Source: Bacteroidaceae bacterium | GTDB taxonomy: Bacteria; Bacteroidota; Bacteroidia; Bacteroidales; Bacteroidaceae | Assembly (NCBI GenBank): GCA_017466325.1 | Contig: JAFTUK010000008.1 | Coordinates: forward strand, 55,113 to 119,112 | Direction: 5' to 3' | DNA: 64,000 nucleotides | Program-made: the position numbers and the translations under genes | Shown here: positions 17,132 through 26,630 of the stretch, piece after piece | Layout of the letters: each line of letters begins with the position of its first letter | Position numbering within the stretch: the stretch's first letter is position 1 | Notes under the pieces: generated by a model | What the model was told of the DNA's origin: nothing | What the model saw: the letters and a program-made list of their open reading frames with translations, nothing else | The model's database searches: none

Positions 17132-18043
17132 ATGCCCAATATAGCCGTCCTACTGACTTGCTTCAACCGTAAAGACAAGACCATTGCATGTCTGGAAAGC
17201 CTGTTGCTTACGGTCAAGAATTACAACGACATAGCTAATGACAAGGCAAATATATCCATTTTCCTTACCGACGATGCAAGTACAGACGGGACTGCACAGG
17301 CAGCCATGAAAGTATGTCAAGGAGAGGACATACATATTGTTCAAGGCAATGGCAATCTGTTTTGGGCTGGAGGAATGAGAGCGGCATGGGACGAAGCCCT
17401 AAAACACGAGCAAACATGGGATTTCTTCCTACTTCTGAATGACGACACCACATTACACGCAAATGCCATGGCAGAACTCATGGATACTCACAGATACTGC
17501 ATTGACAGGTATGGGTGTCCCGGTATCTATTCAGGCATAACATGTGCGGCTGGGCATCCCGAAACAATTACCTACAGCGGTGACGTCTTTGAAAGTGGAG
17601 CCAAAGGAAAATGGCACAGACTTGGACCTGCAGAGAATCCACAGATGGTGGACCAATGCAATGCAAACATCCTGTTAGTGCCCCGGGAGGTGGTAAACAA
17701 AATAGGCATTTTCCACGACGGATATATTCACGGTGCTGCCGACTTGGATTATTGCATGCAAGTCCGTAAAGCCGGATTGCCCGCCCTGATAACCGCCAAA
17801 GTTATCGGAGAATGCGAATATGACCACTTTAGCGAAAAAGAAGAGTGCGAAAGACTCATACGAATGACGCTAAGCGAAAGGCGGAAATATGTGTATCACC
17901 CTACCCATTCCGATAAGGACTATCTCCTTTTTGTAAAACGCAACATCCCCAAGAAATATCTTATCAGCACAGTACTGAGAAAAACGAGGCTCTACTGTCC
18001 AAGGCTCTATTATTATATAAATAAGGTAAGGGGGCTGTACTAA
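17132..18043 (+). CDS. Glycosyltransferase family 2 (rhamnosyltransferase-like)
   Basis: A 303-residue GT-A fold enzyme. The N-terminal nucleotide-binding part has LLTCFNRKDKTIACLESL and the TDDASTDGT turn (about 46-54); the metal-binding NDD triad is in LLLNDDTTLHA (about 101-111). The later HGAADLDYCMQVRKAG region is typical of GT2 enzymes that extend O-antigen-like chains. It should add a sugar to the lipid-linked repeat on the cytoplasmic face. Sugar specificity cannot be read. Confidence 0.85.
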   Translation: MPNIAVLLTCFNRKDKTIACLESLLLTVKNYNDIANDKANISIFLTDDASTDGTAQAAMKVCQGEDIHIVQGNGNLFWAGGMRAAWDEALKHEQTWDFFLLLNDDTTLHANAMAELMDTHRYCIDRYGCPGIYSGITCAAGHPETITYSGDVFESGAKGKWHRLGPAENPQMVDQCNANILLVPREVVNKIGIFHDGYIHGAADLDYCMQVRKAGLPALITAKVIGECEYDHFSEKEECERLIRMTLSERRKYVYHPTHSDKDYLLFVKRNIPKKYLISTVLRKTRLYCPRLYYYINKVRGLY

Positions 18044-18109
18044 AGAGACGTTTATTCGCAATAACCCTGTATACAAAGCCCTAAAAGCCACCTCTAAACT
18101 GATGTCATC

Positions 18110-19084
18110 ATGCCATACATAAACGCACTAAGACTGATTGCTACGATAATGATTGTATTGATACACACCTGTTCAGTGGGTGAATCAAACATTCCTGCCA
18201 ATGAAGAATATGCATATGGTTTTCTAAAACACATCGGAGTGTTTGCTGTACCAGTCTTTGCCATGATGTCTGGCAGTTTCTTTCTGGACCCCAAAAGGAA
18301 TCTGACATGGGAACTGCTCGTCAATAAATATTGCAGACGTATTGCCCTGGCATTACTCGTCTTCGCATTACCCATGTGCATGGCAGAATCATTTATAACC
18401 AATACCGGTATATGGTCAGGACTTTGCGACTTTTTCCGAGGGCACTCATGGGTACACATGTGGTATCTATATATGTTGCTCTGCCTTTACATGCTGACAC
18501 CACTGCTTAGAAGTTTCATTGCCAATTCGTCTAAAAGGTCCATAGAATACACGTTGCTCGTCTTATTCACAATATCTATCCTATTTCCGTCGCTGAAAAC
18601 CTATGGGATCCGACTGGAAAGCTGGATGGTATTGGGTACGCCATTCATATTCTACTACATACTGGGATACTATCTTGCACACCTTGAAACTCTGCGCTTG
18701 AAAACATGGCATTGCACCACTTTGTGCATTCTATACACCATGGTTATCGCCGCATTGGAAACCCAAGGACTCGCCTTTTCGCAAAACATATTACAATATC
18801 ACGACATAACCAGAGTCTTTGGAGCTATTTCCGTGTTCCTGCTATGCAAGCGTACGCAACCCAATTGGGGCATAGCCAGTGACCTAAGATGCTATTGCTT
18901 CCCGATTTATCTGGTACACACGGTATTCACAAATGCTTCCTATAAATTCCTGGGGGTATTCCCTTCATCAATAGCATCGCCGTGGCTCTCAATACCGCTT
19001 TTCACAATCATCATCTTCCTTATGTCACTGGCCCTATCCTACGTGCTAAGGAAAATAAGGCCGTTGAAGGAATATGTGATTTAA
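18110..19084 (+). CDS. Acyltransferase family 3 membrane protein
   Basis: A 324-residue integral membrane protein with about ten helices and the family signature near its start (INALRLIATIMIVLIHTC, the histidine being the conserved catalytic-type residue). WYLYMLLCLYMLTPLLR is the typical middle motif. Such enzymes O-acetylate or otherwise acylate polysaccharide repeats. It is last in the plus arm and ends just before a palindrome cluster between the two converging arms. Confidence 0.85.
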   Translation: MPYINALRLIATIMIVLIHTCSVGESNIPANEEYAYGFLKHIGVFAVPVFAMMSGSFFLDPKRNLTWELLVNKYCRRIALALLVFALPMCMAESFITNTGIWSGLCDFFRGHSWVHMWYLYMLLCLYMLTPLLRSFIANSSKRSIEYTLLVLFTISILFPSLKTYGIRLESWMVLGTPFIFYYILGYYLAHLETLRLKTWHCTTLCILYTMVIAALETQGLAFSQNILQYHDITRVFGAISVFLLCKRTQPNWGIASDLRCYCFPIYLVHTVFTNASYKFLGVFPSSIASPWLSIPLFTIIIFLMSLALSYVLRKIRPLKEYVI

Positions 19085-19087
19085 ATC

Positions 19088-19193
19088 AGTACCGATTTTA
19101 GTCACGCATAATCGGTACTGCAGTACCACTATGTCGGTACTGCAGTACCGACATGTAGGTATTAGAGTACTGACACAACGGTACTGCACTATG
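19088..19193. repeat. GGTACTGCAGTACC palindrome cluster between convergent operons
   Basis: At least five full or partial copies of GGTACTG/CAGTACC lie in about 105 bases. GGTACTGCAGTACC at 19114-19127 is perfect, and 19131-19154 is a perfect 24-base palindrome extending it to ATGTCGGTACTG and its complement. The array separates the acyltransferase stop from the GT4 stop and could act as a bidirectional terminator, but it has no T-run. Confidence 0.7.
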
Positions 19194-20337
19194 ACATCAT
19201 CTGCCTTTCCGCGGCCATCAGTTTGGCAAACTCTGTTTCCCAATTCAGTTCTTCAGACAATCTCTTGGCATTGGCAGCATACTGCTTGTACAGTTCCTTA
19301 TTCTCGTACAACACAGTTACCGCATCTCTCAGACACTCTGCCGTATTCTCCTTTAATATAATGCCAAAATTATACTTCTCGTTCAAGTATCTGTGTTCTG
19401 GAATGTCAGACATTATTACCGGCAAACCAGCCGCTGCGTATTCGAAAATCTTATTGGAAACAGAAAGCTTATAATTAAGACATATTGGCAAAGTTATTGC
19501 AACACCAACATGGGACTTTCTCGCTGCTGATATCAATTCTGGGGTTTTTACCGGCGGAGCAAAGATTACGTTTGTTAGCTGTTTGGACTTTGTTTCTGCC
19601 CTCAGCTCTGGTTCCAGTTTACCGAAACCTCTTAATACATATGCGATATCGGGATTATTTGTAACTGCACCAGCCGAAACCATCAAGTCATAACCACGGC
19701 CCTCATAAAATTGTCCATGGTTCAAAACCTCAAACGTTCCTGCCTTAGTTGGTTCAACTGAAGATTCGGGCTGTTTTCTTGTACAATTTGTTACGACCAA
19801 CGGTTTCTTGATACCATATTTTTCTGCAATGAAATCCGCGGCCGCATTACTTACGCACACGACCAAATCAACCCTTTTTATTATCCACTTCTCAACTATT
19901 GCCCATAGTATCTTCTTTACAAAAGAAGAATTAAATCCAATATTGTCAACATATATCTCATGCGAATCAAAAATAACCTTGCATCCTAATTTCCTTGAAG
20001 CTAAGTATGCCGCTAACAAAGCATCCAAATCATTTGCATGAATAATGTCAGGTCTGTACTTCACGATTGCGTCAACCAACCCTCTATATAAGGAGAATTC
20101 TTTAAGTACAGTATTGAATTTATTCTTGATTTTTTTATACTTGCTCCTTATCGGGACTATGGTAACAGAACCTGGCATACGTGAAATTTCTTCTTCGTTA
20201 TACCTTTCGTCCTCTTCTCCAACTATACACAGGTCAAAACCGGCCTTATCATATTCATGTATTTGTTTGATGACACGCGGATCAAACCAAACTGAATTTC
20301 TGACTATATCACATATTCTGATTATCTTGTTCTCCAT
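19189..20337 (-). CDS. Glycosyltransferase family 4
   Basis: A 382-residue GT-B enzyme. The N-terminal half has IIHANDLDALLAAYLASRK and KVIFDSHEIY, the C-terminal half has FEVLNHGQFYEGRGYDLM and the donor-binding KIFEYAAAGLPVIMSD. It adds a nucleotide-activated sugar to the growing lipid-linked repeat in the cytoplasm. It is the last gene of the minus arm; its end touches the palindrome cluster. Acceptor and sugar are unknown. Confidence 0.87.
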   Translation of the reverse strand: MENKIIRICDIVRNSVWFDPRVIKQIHEYDKAGFDLCIVGEEDERYNEEEISRMPGSVTIVPIRSKYKKIKNKFNTVLKEFSLYRGLVDAIVKYRPDIIHANDLDALLAAYLASRKLGCKVIFDSHEIYVDNIGFNSSFVKKILWAIVEKWIIKRVDLVVCVSNAAADFIAEKYGIKKPLVVTNCTRKQPESSVEPTKAGTFEVLNHGQFYEGRGYDLMVSAGAVTNNPDIAYVLRGFGKLEPELRAETKSKQLTNVIFAPPVKTPELISAARKSHVGVAITLPICLNYKLSVSNKIFEYAAAGLPVIMSDIPEHRYLNEKYNFGIILKENTAECLRDAVTVLYENKELYKQYAANAKRLSEELNWETEFAKLMAAERQMMS

Positions 20338-20359
20338 ACTTTTATAATGGTATTAGTTT

Positions 20360-21853
20360 CTACTTTCTCTTTAATGTCACCAATATTTTCCGTCGCTCGT
20401 CTCCTCTCAGCCCTATCATGAAAATCACAACAACGACATATAATTCCTTTATGCAAATATCCAAAAGAGGGTATTCAAATACCCGATAAAAGAATATCGG
20501 CAAGGTGAGGAGAGTCACCGCCACTGAGGGGATGTACGAATCCCTATATATACACTTGGTATCTATATTTGAAATCCTGGCTAAGGACACATGCTTGAAT
20601 AGCACAATAAGAACTGTAGCAATAATATAACAATACAGCAAGCTGTAAGGTGGATAGCCGGTATACAGGAAAACAAACCCGGCAACAATAGATAACAACC
20701 GTATTGTATTGGTTGAAATCTGATAGAAGGATATATTGCCGTCGGCAAAGACAATTTCCGCAATACCATTATTTAAGGAATCTATCAATCGCTCTATAAT
20801 AAGCAATTGTGTAAACAGAACCGCATACATAGGCACCTCGCCTAACCAAATCTTAAGGATATACTCAGTTCCGACAAGAAATGGAACAGATATCAGATAC
20901 ATTACCAGATATGACAACTTGGTACAAACGGTAAGCAAACTTAAGGACCGTGCATAGTCACCCGATGCATAAGACTTGGTTATCTGAGGAGATATGGGAT
21001 TTGTCAAATTCTGTGAAAACATGGTAATAAAGCCATTGATGGTATTAGCAATACCTAAAGCCGCATTCACGAGGGTGTTGAAAAAGAGATTTATCAGCAT
21101 ACCGGTCCCCTGTTCTTTTGCGACCCATGCAACGGCGCCATAGGAATTCCACTTGGCAAAGGCAAGCACATCATAATACATCTTTTTTTCCCTGACTAAT
21201 CGGAACTGCGCTATCGGATAGTAGTGTCTATAACAATACCAAGCATAATAGGCAACTGGAGTTGCCGTAAAAACTGACATGGCAAATGCATAGATTAACA
21301 ATTTGTCATGGAAACAATATATCAGCAATAAACTTATCAACAGTTTGCATATCTGCGAAATGACATCAACTATACTGAATACAAGGAAATTTTCCTTTGC
21401 CGTCAACAATCCGTGATAAGCAACACCAGCAAAAGATATTGCGGAACCTACAATACTAATGCAAAAAACATAGAATGCGGTTGTGAGAGAGCCATCATAG
21501 TTGACATAATTGAATACGTACCACCGTCCGACAATAACAGCCACCAGCAGGAAGACAACGGCAACGACCGATTGTATTAGCAGATTTACATTAAACTGTT
21601 TGTTAGCCTCATTAATATCAGATTTTCCTATGGCAACAGCGATAAAACGTCTTGTCGTCCCTGCCATTATGGTGTTGATGATTGCAATAAGCGATATCGT
21701 ACTTGCAACCATAGAGTACAAACCATAATCAGCCACTCCCAGTGCTTTAAGAGCAAACCTCACGGTCAACAGACTACACAGAGTCGTAACAATCAACCTC
21801 GCATAAAGGATAATTGAATTAAGTATTATTGCTCTATTAGTGTTTTCTTGCAT
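20360..21853 (-). CDS. wzx: Oligosaccharide flippase (Wzx-type, MATE/MOP superfamily)
   Basis: The chosen ATG at 21853 gives 497 residues; an upstream in-frame start adds 13 residues (ARVLYNSREVYA) unlikely to precede the first helix. About 12-14 membrane helices cover the protein, with the polar loop signature NPISPQITKSYASGDY in the middle, as in Wzx flippases. It moves the undecaprenyl-linked repeat to the periplasmic face, where the Wzy-like protein would polymerise it. It is 22 bases from the GT4 gene. Confidence 0.87.
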   Translation of the reverse strand: MQENTNRAIILNSIILYARLIVTTLCSLLTVRFALKALGVADYGLYSMVASTISLIAIINTIMAGTTRRFIAVAIGKSDINEANKQFNVNLLIQSVVAVVFLLVAVIVGRWYVFNYVNYDGSLTTAFYVFCISIVGSAISFAGVAYHGLLTAKENFLVFSIVDVISQICKLLISLLLIYCFHDKLLIYAFAMSVFTATPVAYYAWYCYRHYYPIAQFRLVREKKMYYDVLAFAKWNSYGAVAWVAKEQGTGMLINLFFNTLVNAALGIANTINGFITMFSQNLTNPISPQITKSYASGDYARSLSLLTVCTKLSYLVMYLISVPFLVGTEYILKIWLGEVPMYAVLFTQLLIIERLIDSLNNGIAEIVFADGNISFYQISTNTIRLLSIVAGFVFLYTGYPPYSLLYCYIIATVLIVLFKHVSLARISNIDTKCIYRDSYIPSVAVTLLTLPIFFYRVFEYPLLDICIKELYVVVVIFMIGLRGDERRKILVTLKRK

Positions 21854-21939
21854 AGCATATACTTCCCGACTGTTATACAAAACCCTAGCCAACCAATACT
21901 ATTGATTAACTAGGGGGGCATATCAGTCAATATCCTCTA

Positions 21940-23145
21940 TCATTTCCTATATACACCACAAAAATCCAAGATTACCTTACCTTCATCGTATGGCAAAGTC
22001 TTGAATTGGTCATGTGCCGTAAGCATAGCGACTATATCGGCCTTGCCGTATGCTTCTTTGTATTCTGTTAACTTAAACTGGTTGTGTTCTTTCACATTAG
22101 GCTCTACAATCAGTATATCGGCATTGTTGCATATCTGTATCACCCTACTGACGATATTCTTTGATGGAGACTCACGAAGATCATCAATATTGGGTTTGAA
22201 CGCCAAACCCATCATTGCAACAACAGGCTTACGTTTGTTCTGCAACTCAAACTCCAGAATTGCTGTCTTCACCTTTTCTGCGCACCATAAGGATTTATAG
22301 TTATTTATTCCTCTGGCTGTAGCAATAAGTTTTGACTCCGTAGGATACTCCGCCGTTATAAAATAAGGGTCCACTGCTATACAATGCCCACCTACTCCAC
22401 ATCCTGGTTGCAGAATGTTAACCCGTGGATGCTTGTTAGCAAGTTCTATCAACTCCCAAACATTGATGCCGGCCTTATCGCAAATCAATGAAAGTTCATT
22501 TGCAAAAGCAATCTGGACATCACGGCTGGAATTCTCCGTCAGTTTGCACATCTCGGCAGTGCGACAATTTGTCTTATGCAATTGCCCCTGAACGAATTTA
22601 GAATAGAATTCAATTGCCTTATTTGTGGATGCCACATTCATTCCACCAATCACACGGTCGTTATGAACCAGTTCATAAATCACGTTACCCGGCAACACCC
22701 TTTCTGGGCAATAGGCGATATATATTTTATCCTTAAGTTCTGGACGCAGGGAGAAGATCAGTTCTGCCATCTTCTCCGTTGTACCTATTGGAGAAGTTGA
22801 TTCAATGACGTACAGGTCGCCATCCTTCAGCAAAGGAACCACCATTCTTGTGGCTGCTTCGACATAAGATATATCCGGTTCATGGTCTCCCTTAAAAGGA
22901 GTTGGAACTACCATAAAGTATGCATCTGAAACCAAGGGTTCGGTATATGCCTTGAAATTTCCTGCCTCAAGGACCTCCTGAAGCATATCCTCCATTCCTG
23001 GTTCAATGATGTGAAGCTTTCCTTGATTAGTAACATCGACAACATGAGGATTTATGTCTACGCCAACTACATCCACACCATGCTTTGCTGATATTATTGC
23101 TGTAGGCAGGCCTATATAACCCAAGCCCATAAAACATGCCTTCAT
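21940..23145 (-). CDS. wecC: UDP-N-acetyl-D-mannosamine dehydrogenase
   Basis: A 401-residue UDP-sugar dehydrogenase that oxidises UDP-ManNAc to UDP-ManNAcA with two NAD+. The N-terminal Rossmann fold is GLGYIGLPTA (7-16). The central catalytic helix has KLTENSSRDVQIAFANEL (from K201). The active-site cysteine is C255 in GCGVGGHCIAVDPYF. The C-terminal domain has GLAFKPNIDDLRESPS. The NSSRDVQIAF motif and the presence of WecB four genes away favour ManNAc over glucose as substrate. Confidence 0.9.
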   Translation of the reverse strand: MKACFMGLGYIGLPTAIISAKHGVDVVGVDINPHVVDVTNQGKLHIIEPGMEDMLQEVLEAGNFKAYTEPLVSDAYFMVVPTPFKGDHEPDISYVEAATRMVVPLLKDGDLYVIESTSPIGTTEKMAELIFSLRPELKDKIYIAYCPERVLPGNVIYELVHNDRVIGGMNVASTNKAIEFYSKFVQGQLHKTNCRTAEMCKLTENSSRDVQIAFANELSLICDKAGINVWELIELANKHPRVNILQPGCGVGGHCIAVDPYFITAEYPTESKLIATARGINNYKSLWCAEKVKTAILEFELQNKRKPVVAMMGLAFKPNIDDLRESPSKNIVSRVIQICNNADILIVEPNVKEHNQFKLTEYKEAYGKADIVAMLTAHDQFKTLPYDEGKVILDFCGVYRK

Positions 23146-23216
23146 ATGAATAATTTTACTCTTATCCGTTTATATCATAATATATCATCTACAAATATAT
23201 AACAAAAATATTCATC

Positions 23217-24305
23217 TTACAGGTTTTTCAACTTCTTTATGAACATTTTCTTGTTTTTCTTATAGAACTTGCGGAAATCCTTAGCCGAAGCCTCACCCGG
23301 ATATGTACAACATGCACCAGACTTAGGCACTTCTATCCACTGGTTACTCCAGCAATTGACAAAAATCGGACTATATCCCTCCAAAGAGGGCATCAGGCCC
23401 TTTGTCCACCACTGGGAATCGGAATCTGGGTTCATGCCTGTCTCGGTAACAGCATACGGCATATCAAACTCATCTGCGACATGTTTGGCAATTTTAAGAT
23501 TCTTCTGCATGTGCACATAGAATCGTCTTCTTGCCTCTTCGACGCCAAACTCCTTCTGACGATAACATTCTATTCCTATCACATCAACATATTCCCGGCC
23601 GGGGAAACGCTGCATATAATCCTTTTCATCGTTAAACCATGCACCCGGAGAAAAACAGTATTGCAGATTCGTAAGCCCTCTCGAAGTGAGATAATCACAA
23701 GTCATGCGCCATAGTCGAACATATTCCTCTGGAGAGCAATCGTCAGTACCCCACCAGAACCAATTACCGTTGCATTCGTGCCACGGACGGAAAACTATCG
23801 GAATCAATTGTCCTTCTTCATCACGAAGGGTCAGCAAGAAATCTGCAACACGGCTCATATAGAGCATGAAAGTCTGGTAAGTCGGACCCTCAAGTCTTAA
23901 GATACGGGCTACCGTCCCCTTGTGCTCGTCCTTATAAAAATAGCCAAGACCATGTTCCGGATTCCTCACATGCCATGAGATGGTAATCATCCCGCCCGAC
24001 TTGTTTTGTCTGATAATTGAGGTACGCATCTTATCAAACGTTACACCTCCCCAATAAATATCCCTTCCAAGTTCCAAGCCATCCAAATCTGTAGACAACA
24101 GGCCTGGATATGCTTTGCAGACTTGGTAGACATCTGGCTGAAGTTGCTTCTTTTTCTTGCCTGCACGACCTTGGGGACTATCACTCCAATAACGACCATA
24201 AAGAAGGGCATCGTTATGTCCGAAAAGAGTAGAATGACCCTTCTGGGCACACAATGAAAGAGATAGGCTCAACAAAAAGAACGTATTAACGAGAAAAGAA
24301 CGCAT
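23217..24305 (-). CDS. Glycoside hydrolase family 26 (beta-mannanase-like), secreted
   Basis: A 362-residue protein with a signal peptide (1-20, SLSLCA then Q). The GH26 catalytic pair is visible: acid/base E177 in FRPWHECNGNWFWWG and nucleophile E288 in VTETGM. Known members cut beta-1,4-mannan or related beta-linkages. It lies inside the polysaccharide operon, overlapping the upstream GT4 gene by 20 bases, so it probably trims or releases the locus polymer in the periplasm or at the surface rather than digesting food glycan. Substrate is inferred only. Confidence 0.87.
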   Translation of the reverse strand: MRSFLVNTFFLLSLSLSLCAQKGHSTLFGHNDALLYGRYWSDSPQGRAGKKKKQLQPDVYQVCKAYPGLLSTDLDGLELGRDIYWGGVTFDKMRTSIIRQNKSGGMITISWHVRNPEHGLGYFYKDEHKGTVARILRLEGPTYQTFMLYMSRVADFLLTLRDEEGQLIPIVFRPWHECNGNWFWWGTDDCSPEEYVRLWRMTCDYLTSRGLTNLQYCFSPGAWFNDEKDYMQRFPGREYVDVIGIECYRQKEFGVEEARRRFYVHMQKNLKIAKHVADEFDMPYAVTETGMNPDSDSQWWTKGLMPSLEGYSPIFVNCWSNQWIEVPKSGACCTYPGEASAKDFRKFYKKNKKMFIKKLKNL

Positions 24306-25374
24306 CTATTTCCTTTTTTAGAATTACAAAATCATCTTCCCATGAAGTCTCTTTCTCATGCTGTTTCTTCAAAGATTCATGTATTTTCATCAATTGACCT
24401 CTATTGGAAGACAATTCTGTCAATAGGGAACTGATACTCTCCACGCTATAGGGATTTACCTGATAACCGAAGTGGTTTGAGGAGGCATACTCCCCTAAAC
24501 GTGTTTTATCTGCATACACGGCAGGTACCGCATAGGCCATTGATTCATGGAACTTGTTTGATATTGCATAGCGGACATTGAAATCCCTGTTAGGATATGC
24601 TGCCCATATAACATCTGCATTACGATACAACTGCTCGATATCTTCGTACTTATAGGGACCTGTCAAAAATATATTTGATACGCCAGAGACATAGTTTCTT
24701 AAGGTCTCATAATCTGGTCCTCCCCCATGATACGAAAGTAGGAATCGCTCATCACCTTTAACGGCATCTGCAAGATTCTTCAATATCTCTATATACCTGA
24801 CATTACCCAAATATGCTATCCGCAATGGTCTCTGAGGAGAATAATCTACTGAGTGGACATTAAACACAGGTTTGTTTTCAAGTACAATTTGTCTATACTT
24901 CTTGGAGTATATACTGGTATAGAAACGGGATGCATGTATTGTTAATGCATGGGACATATAAGAACTTTCGATACGCCTAAGCATGCATCGGATAACAGAT
25001 GGTCCTGTTGGAGCATCCAGATTCTCATATATCAACATCTGCCTATCGTAATTCAAACGGGGCAACATAAGAAGATTGTTCCAGTGCGAAGCAATTACAA
25101 CATCCGGCGCTATCATACGAAATTCCTTCCTGCAAAAAGAGCGGTAGCCAAACATGCCAGCCAACTTCTGAAGTTTGTTGCCATACCTTGCCGGACGCTT
25201 ATAAAGATGCCATTTCCATTCGCTACCCTCAACTGCATTGGTATCAAAATCCCCAGCCCGGTCCCACGTTACAACGTGAATCTCAGAATATGGATAATGC
25301 AGACACAAAGAATTTAAAAGCTTTGTGTTCCTTGTATTCAATGGATAGCACTCGTCAACTAACAGTATCTTCAT
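24286..25374 (-). CDS. Glycosyltransferase, GT4-like (GT-B fold)
   Basis: A 362-residue protein. It starts MKILLVDECYPLNTRNTKLL and its C-terminal half has the donor-site pattern KFHESMAYAVPAVYADKTRLGEY. LRIAYLGNVRYIEILKNLAD is the usual strand at the start of the second Rossmann domain. It should extend the repeat in the cytoplasm. The stop overlaps the GH26 start, so the two are translated from one message. Confidence 0.82.
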   Translation of the reverse strand: MKILLVDECYPLNTRNTKLLNSLCLHYPYSEIHVVTWDRAGDFDTNAVEGSEWKWHLYKRPARYGNKLQKLAGMFGYRSFCRKEFRMIAPDVVIASHWNNLLMLPRLNYDRQMLIYENLDAPTGPSVIRCMLRRIESSYMSHALTIHASRFYTSIYSKKYRQIVLENKPVFNVHSVDYSPQRPLRIAYLGNVRYIEILKNLADAVKGDERFLLSYHGGGPDYETLRNYVSGVSNIFLTGPYKYEDIEQLYRNADVIWAAYPNRDFNVRYAISNKFHESMAYAVPAVYADKTRLGEYASSNHFGYQVNPYSVESISSLLTELSSNRGQLMKIHESLKKQHEKETSWEDDFVILKKEIDAFFSR

Positions 25375-25419
25375 AGAGGAAGAGTTTTGTTTAATGCAAT
25401 AATGAACACCGAAGTTCCG

Positions 25420-26580
25420 TCAACCTAACAGGAAAGTCTTTACTATTCTCTCACACGCCTTACCGTCCCCATAAGGATTTACTGCCTTTGACATAGACTC
25501 GTATGCCGCTGAATCATCTAACAGAACAGAGACTTCTGTAACTATCCTCTCGTAATCGGTACCTACCAAACGAACTGTACCACTTTCCAGTGCCTCGGGC
25601 CTTTCTGTCGTATCTCTCATAACTAGAACAGGTTTTCCAAGGCCAGGTGCTTCTTCCTGTATTCCACCAGAGTCAGTCAAAACTATTGATGACTTCTCCA
25701 TCAAATACACGAATTCCAGATACTGCAAAGGTTCAATGAAGAACATATTATCCAAGTTGGACAGGTCCTCTCCAAAGACTGCATGTATAGGTTTGCGGAC
25801 ATTGGGATTAAGATGCATTGGATATACGAAATCTACATCAGGATACTTCCTTGTCAAATCCCGTATGGCTGTACACATATTGATAAAGCCTTCACCAAAA
25901 TTTTCACGGCGGTGACCAGTAATAAGGACTAAACGACGATCAGAATCAACCAATCGTCTTACATCATAGCCGGCATTATGTAGTATCGTTTCCTGATTAG
26001 AGCGCAACGACCCATCCTCCCTAAGTCTGTTTACGACCATGTGCAATGCATCTATCACCGTATTGCCAGTAACGTATATCTCTCCCAATGCGGATTCGCG
26101 GATAAGGTTCTCCCTTGACAGGGGGGTAGGTGAAAAATTATATGTGGCGATACGACCTGTTATCTGACGGTTCATCTCCTCTGGCCAAGGACTATATATA
26201 TTATGTGTACGCAAACCCGCCTCAACATGGCCAACAGGTATCTGCTGATAAAAGGCCGCCAAAGCGGAAGCCGTACTTGTTGTTGTATCACCATGGACCA
26301 GAACAACATCTGGTCTACAACTGGCAAAAACATCCCTCATACCTGTCAGGACACGAGCCGTAACATCTGTCAAATCCTGCCCCTGTTTCATTATATTGAG
26401 GTCATAGTCTGGTTTTATATCAAAAATGGACAAGACCTGATCCAACATCTCACGATGCTGTCCGGTAACACAGACTACTGTCCGGAATTCGTTCGGGTAT
26501 TTTTGGAATTCCTTAACCAAAGGGCACATCTTTATTGCCTCAGGACGCGTTCCAAAAACAAGCATTATCGTCTTCATCAT
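25420..26580 (-). CDS. wecB: UDP-N-acetylglucosamine 2-epimerase (non-hydrolysing)
   Basis: A 386-residue cytoplasmic enzyme that converts UDP-GlcNAc to UDP-ManNAc. Signature parts are FGTRPEAIKMCPLV near the start, HGDTTTSTASALAAF, VEAGLRT, ITGHRRENFGEG and the nucleotide site DSGGIQEEAPGLGKPVLV. With WecC it supplies UDP-ManNAcA to the locus. Two adjacent ATG codons are possible; the first is used here. Confidence 0.94.
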   Translation of the reverse strand: MMKTIMLVFGTRPEAIKMCPLVKEFQKYPNEFRTVVCVTGQHREMLDQVLSIFDIKPDYDLNIMKQGQDLTDVTARVLTGMRDVFASCRPDVVLVHGDTTTSTASALAAFYQQIPVGHVEAGLRTHNIYSPWPEEMNRQITGRIATYNFSPTPLSRENLIRESALGEIYVTGNTVIDALHMVVNRLREDGSLRSNQETILHNAGYDVRRLVDSDRRLVLITGHRRENFGEGFINMCTAIRDLTRKYPDVDFVYPMHLNPNVRKPIHAVFGEDLSNLDNMFFIEPLQYLEFVYLMEKSSIVLTDSGGIQEEAPGLGKPVLVMRDTTERPEALESGTVRLVGTDYERIVTEVSVLLDDSAAYESMSKAVNPYGDGKACERIVKTFLLG

Positions 26581-26630
26581 TATCTTTCCTTTTATTAAGC
26601 GTACATGTGTGTAATGGGTGGATACAGCAA

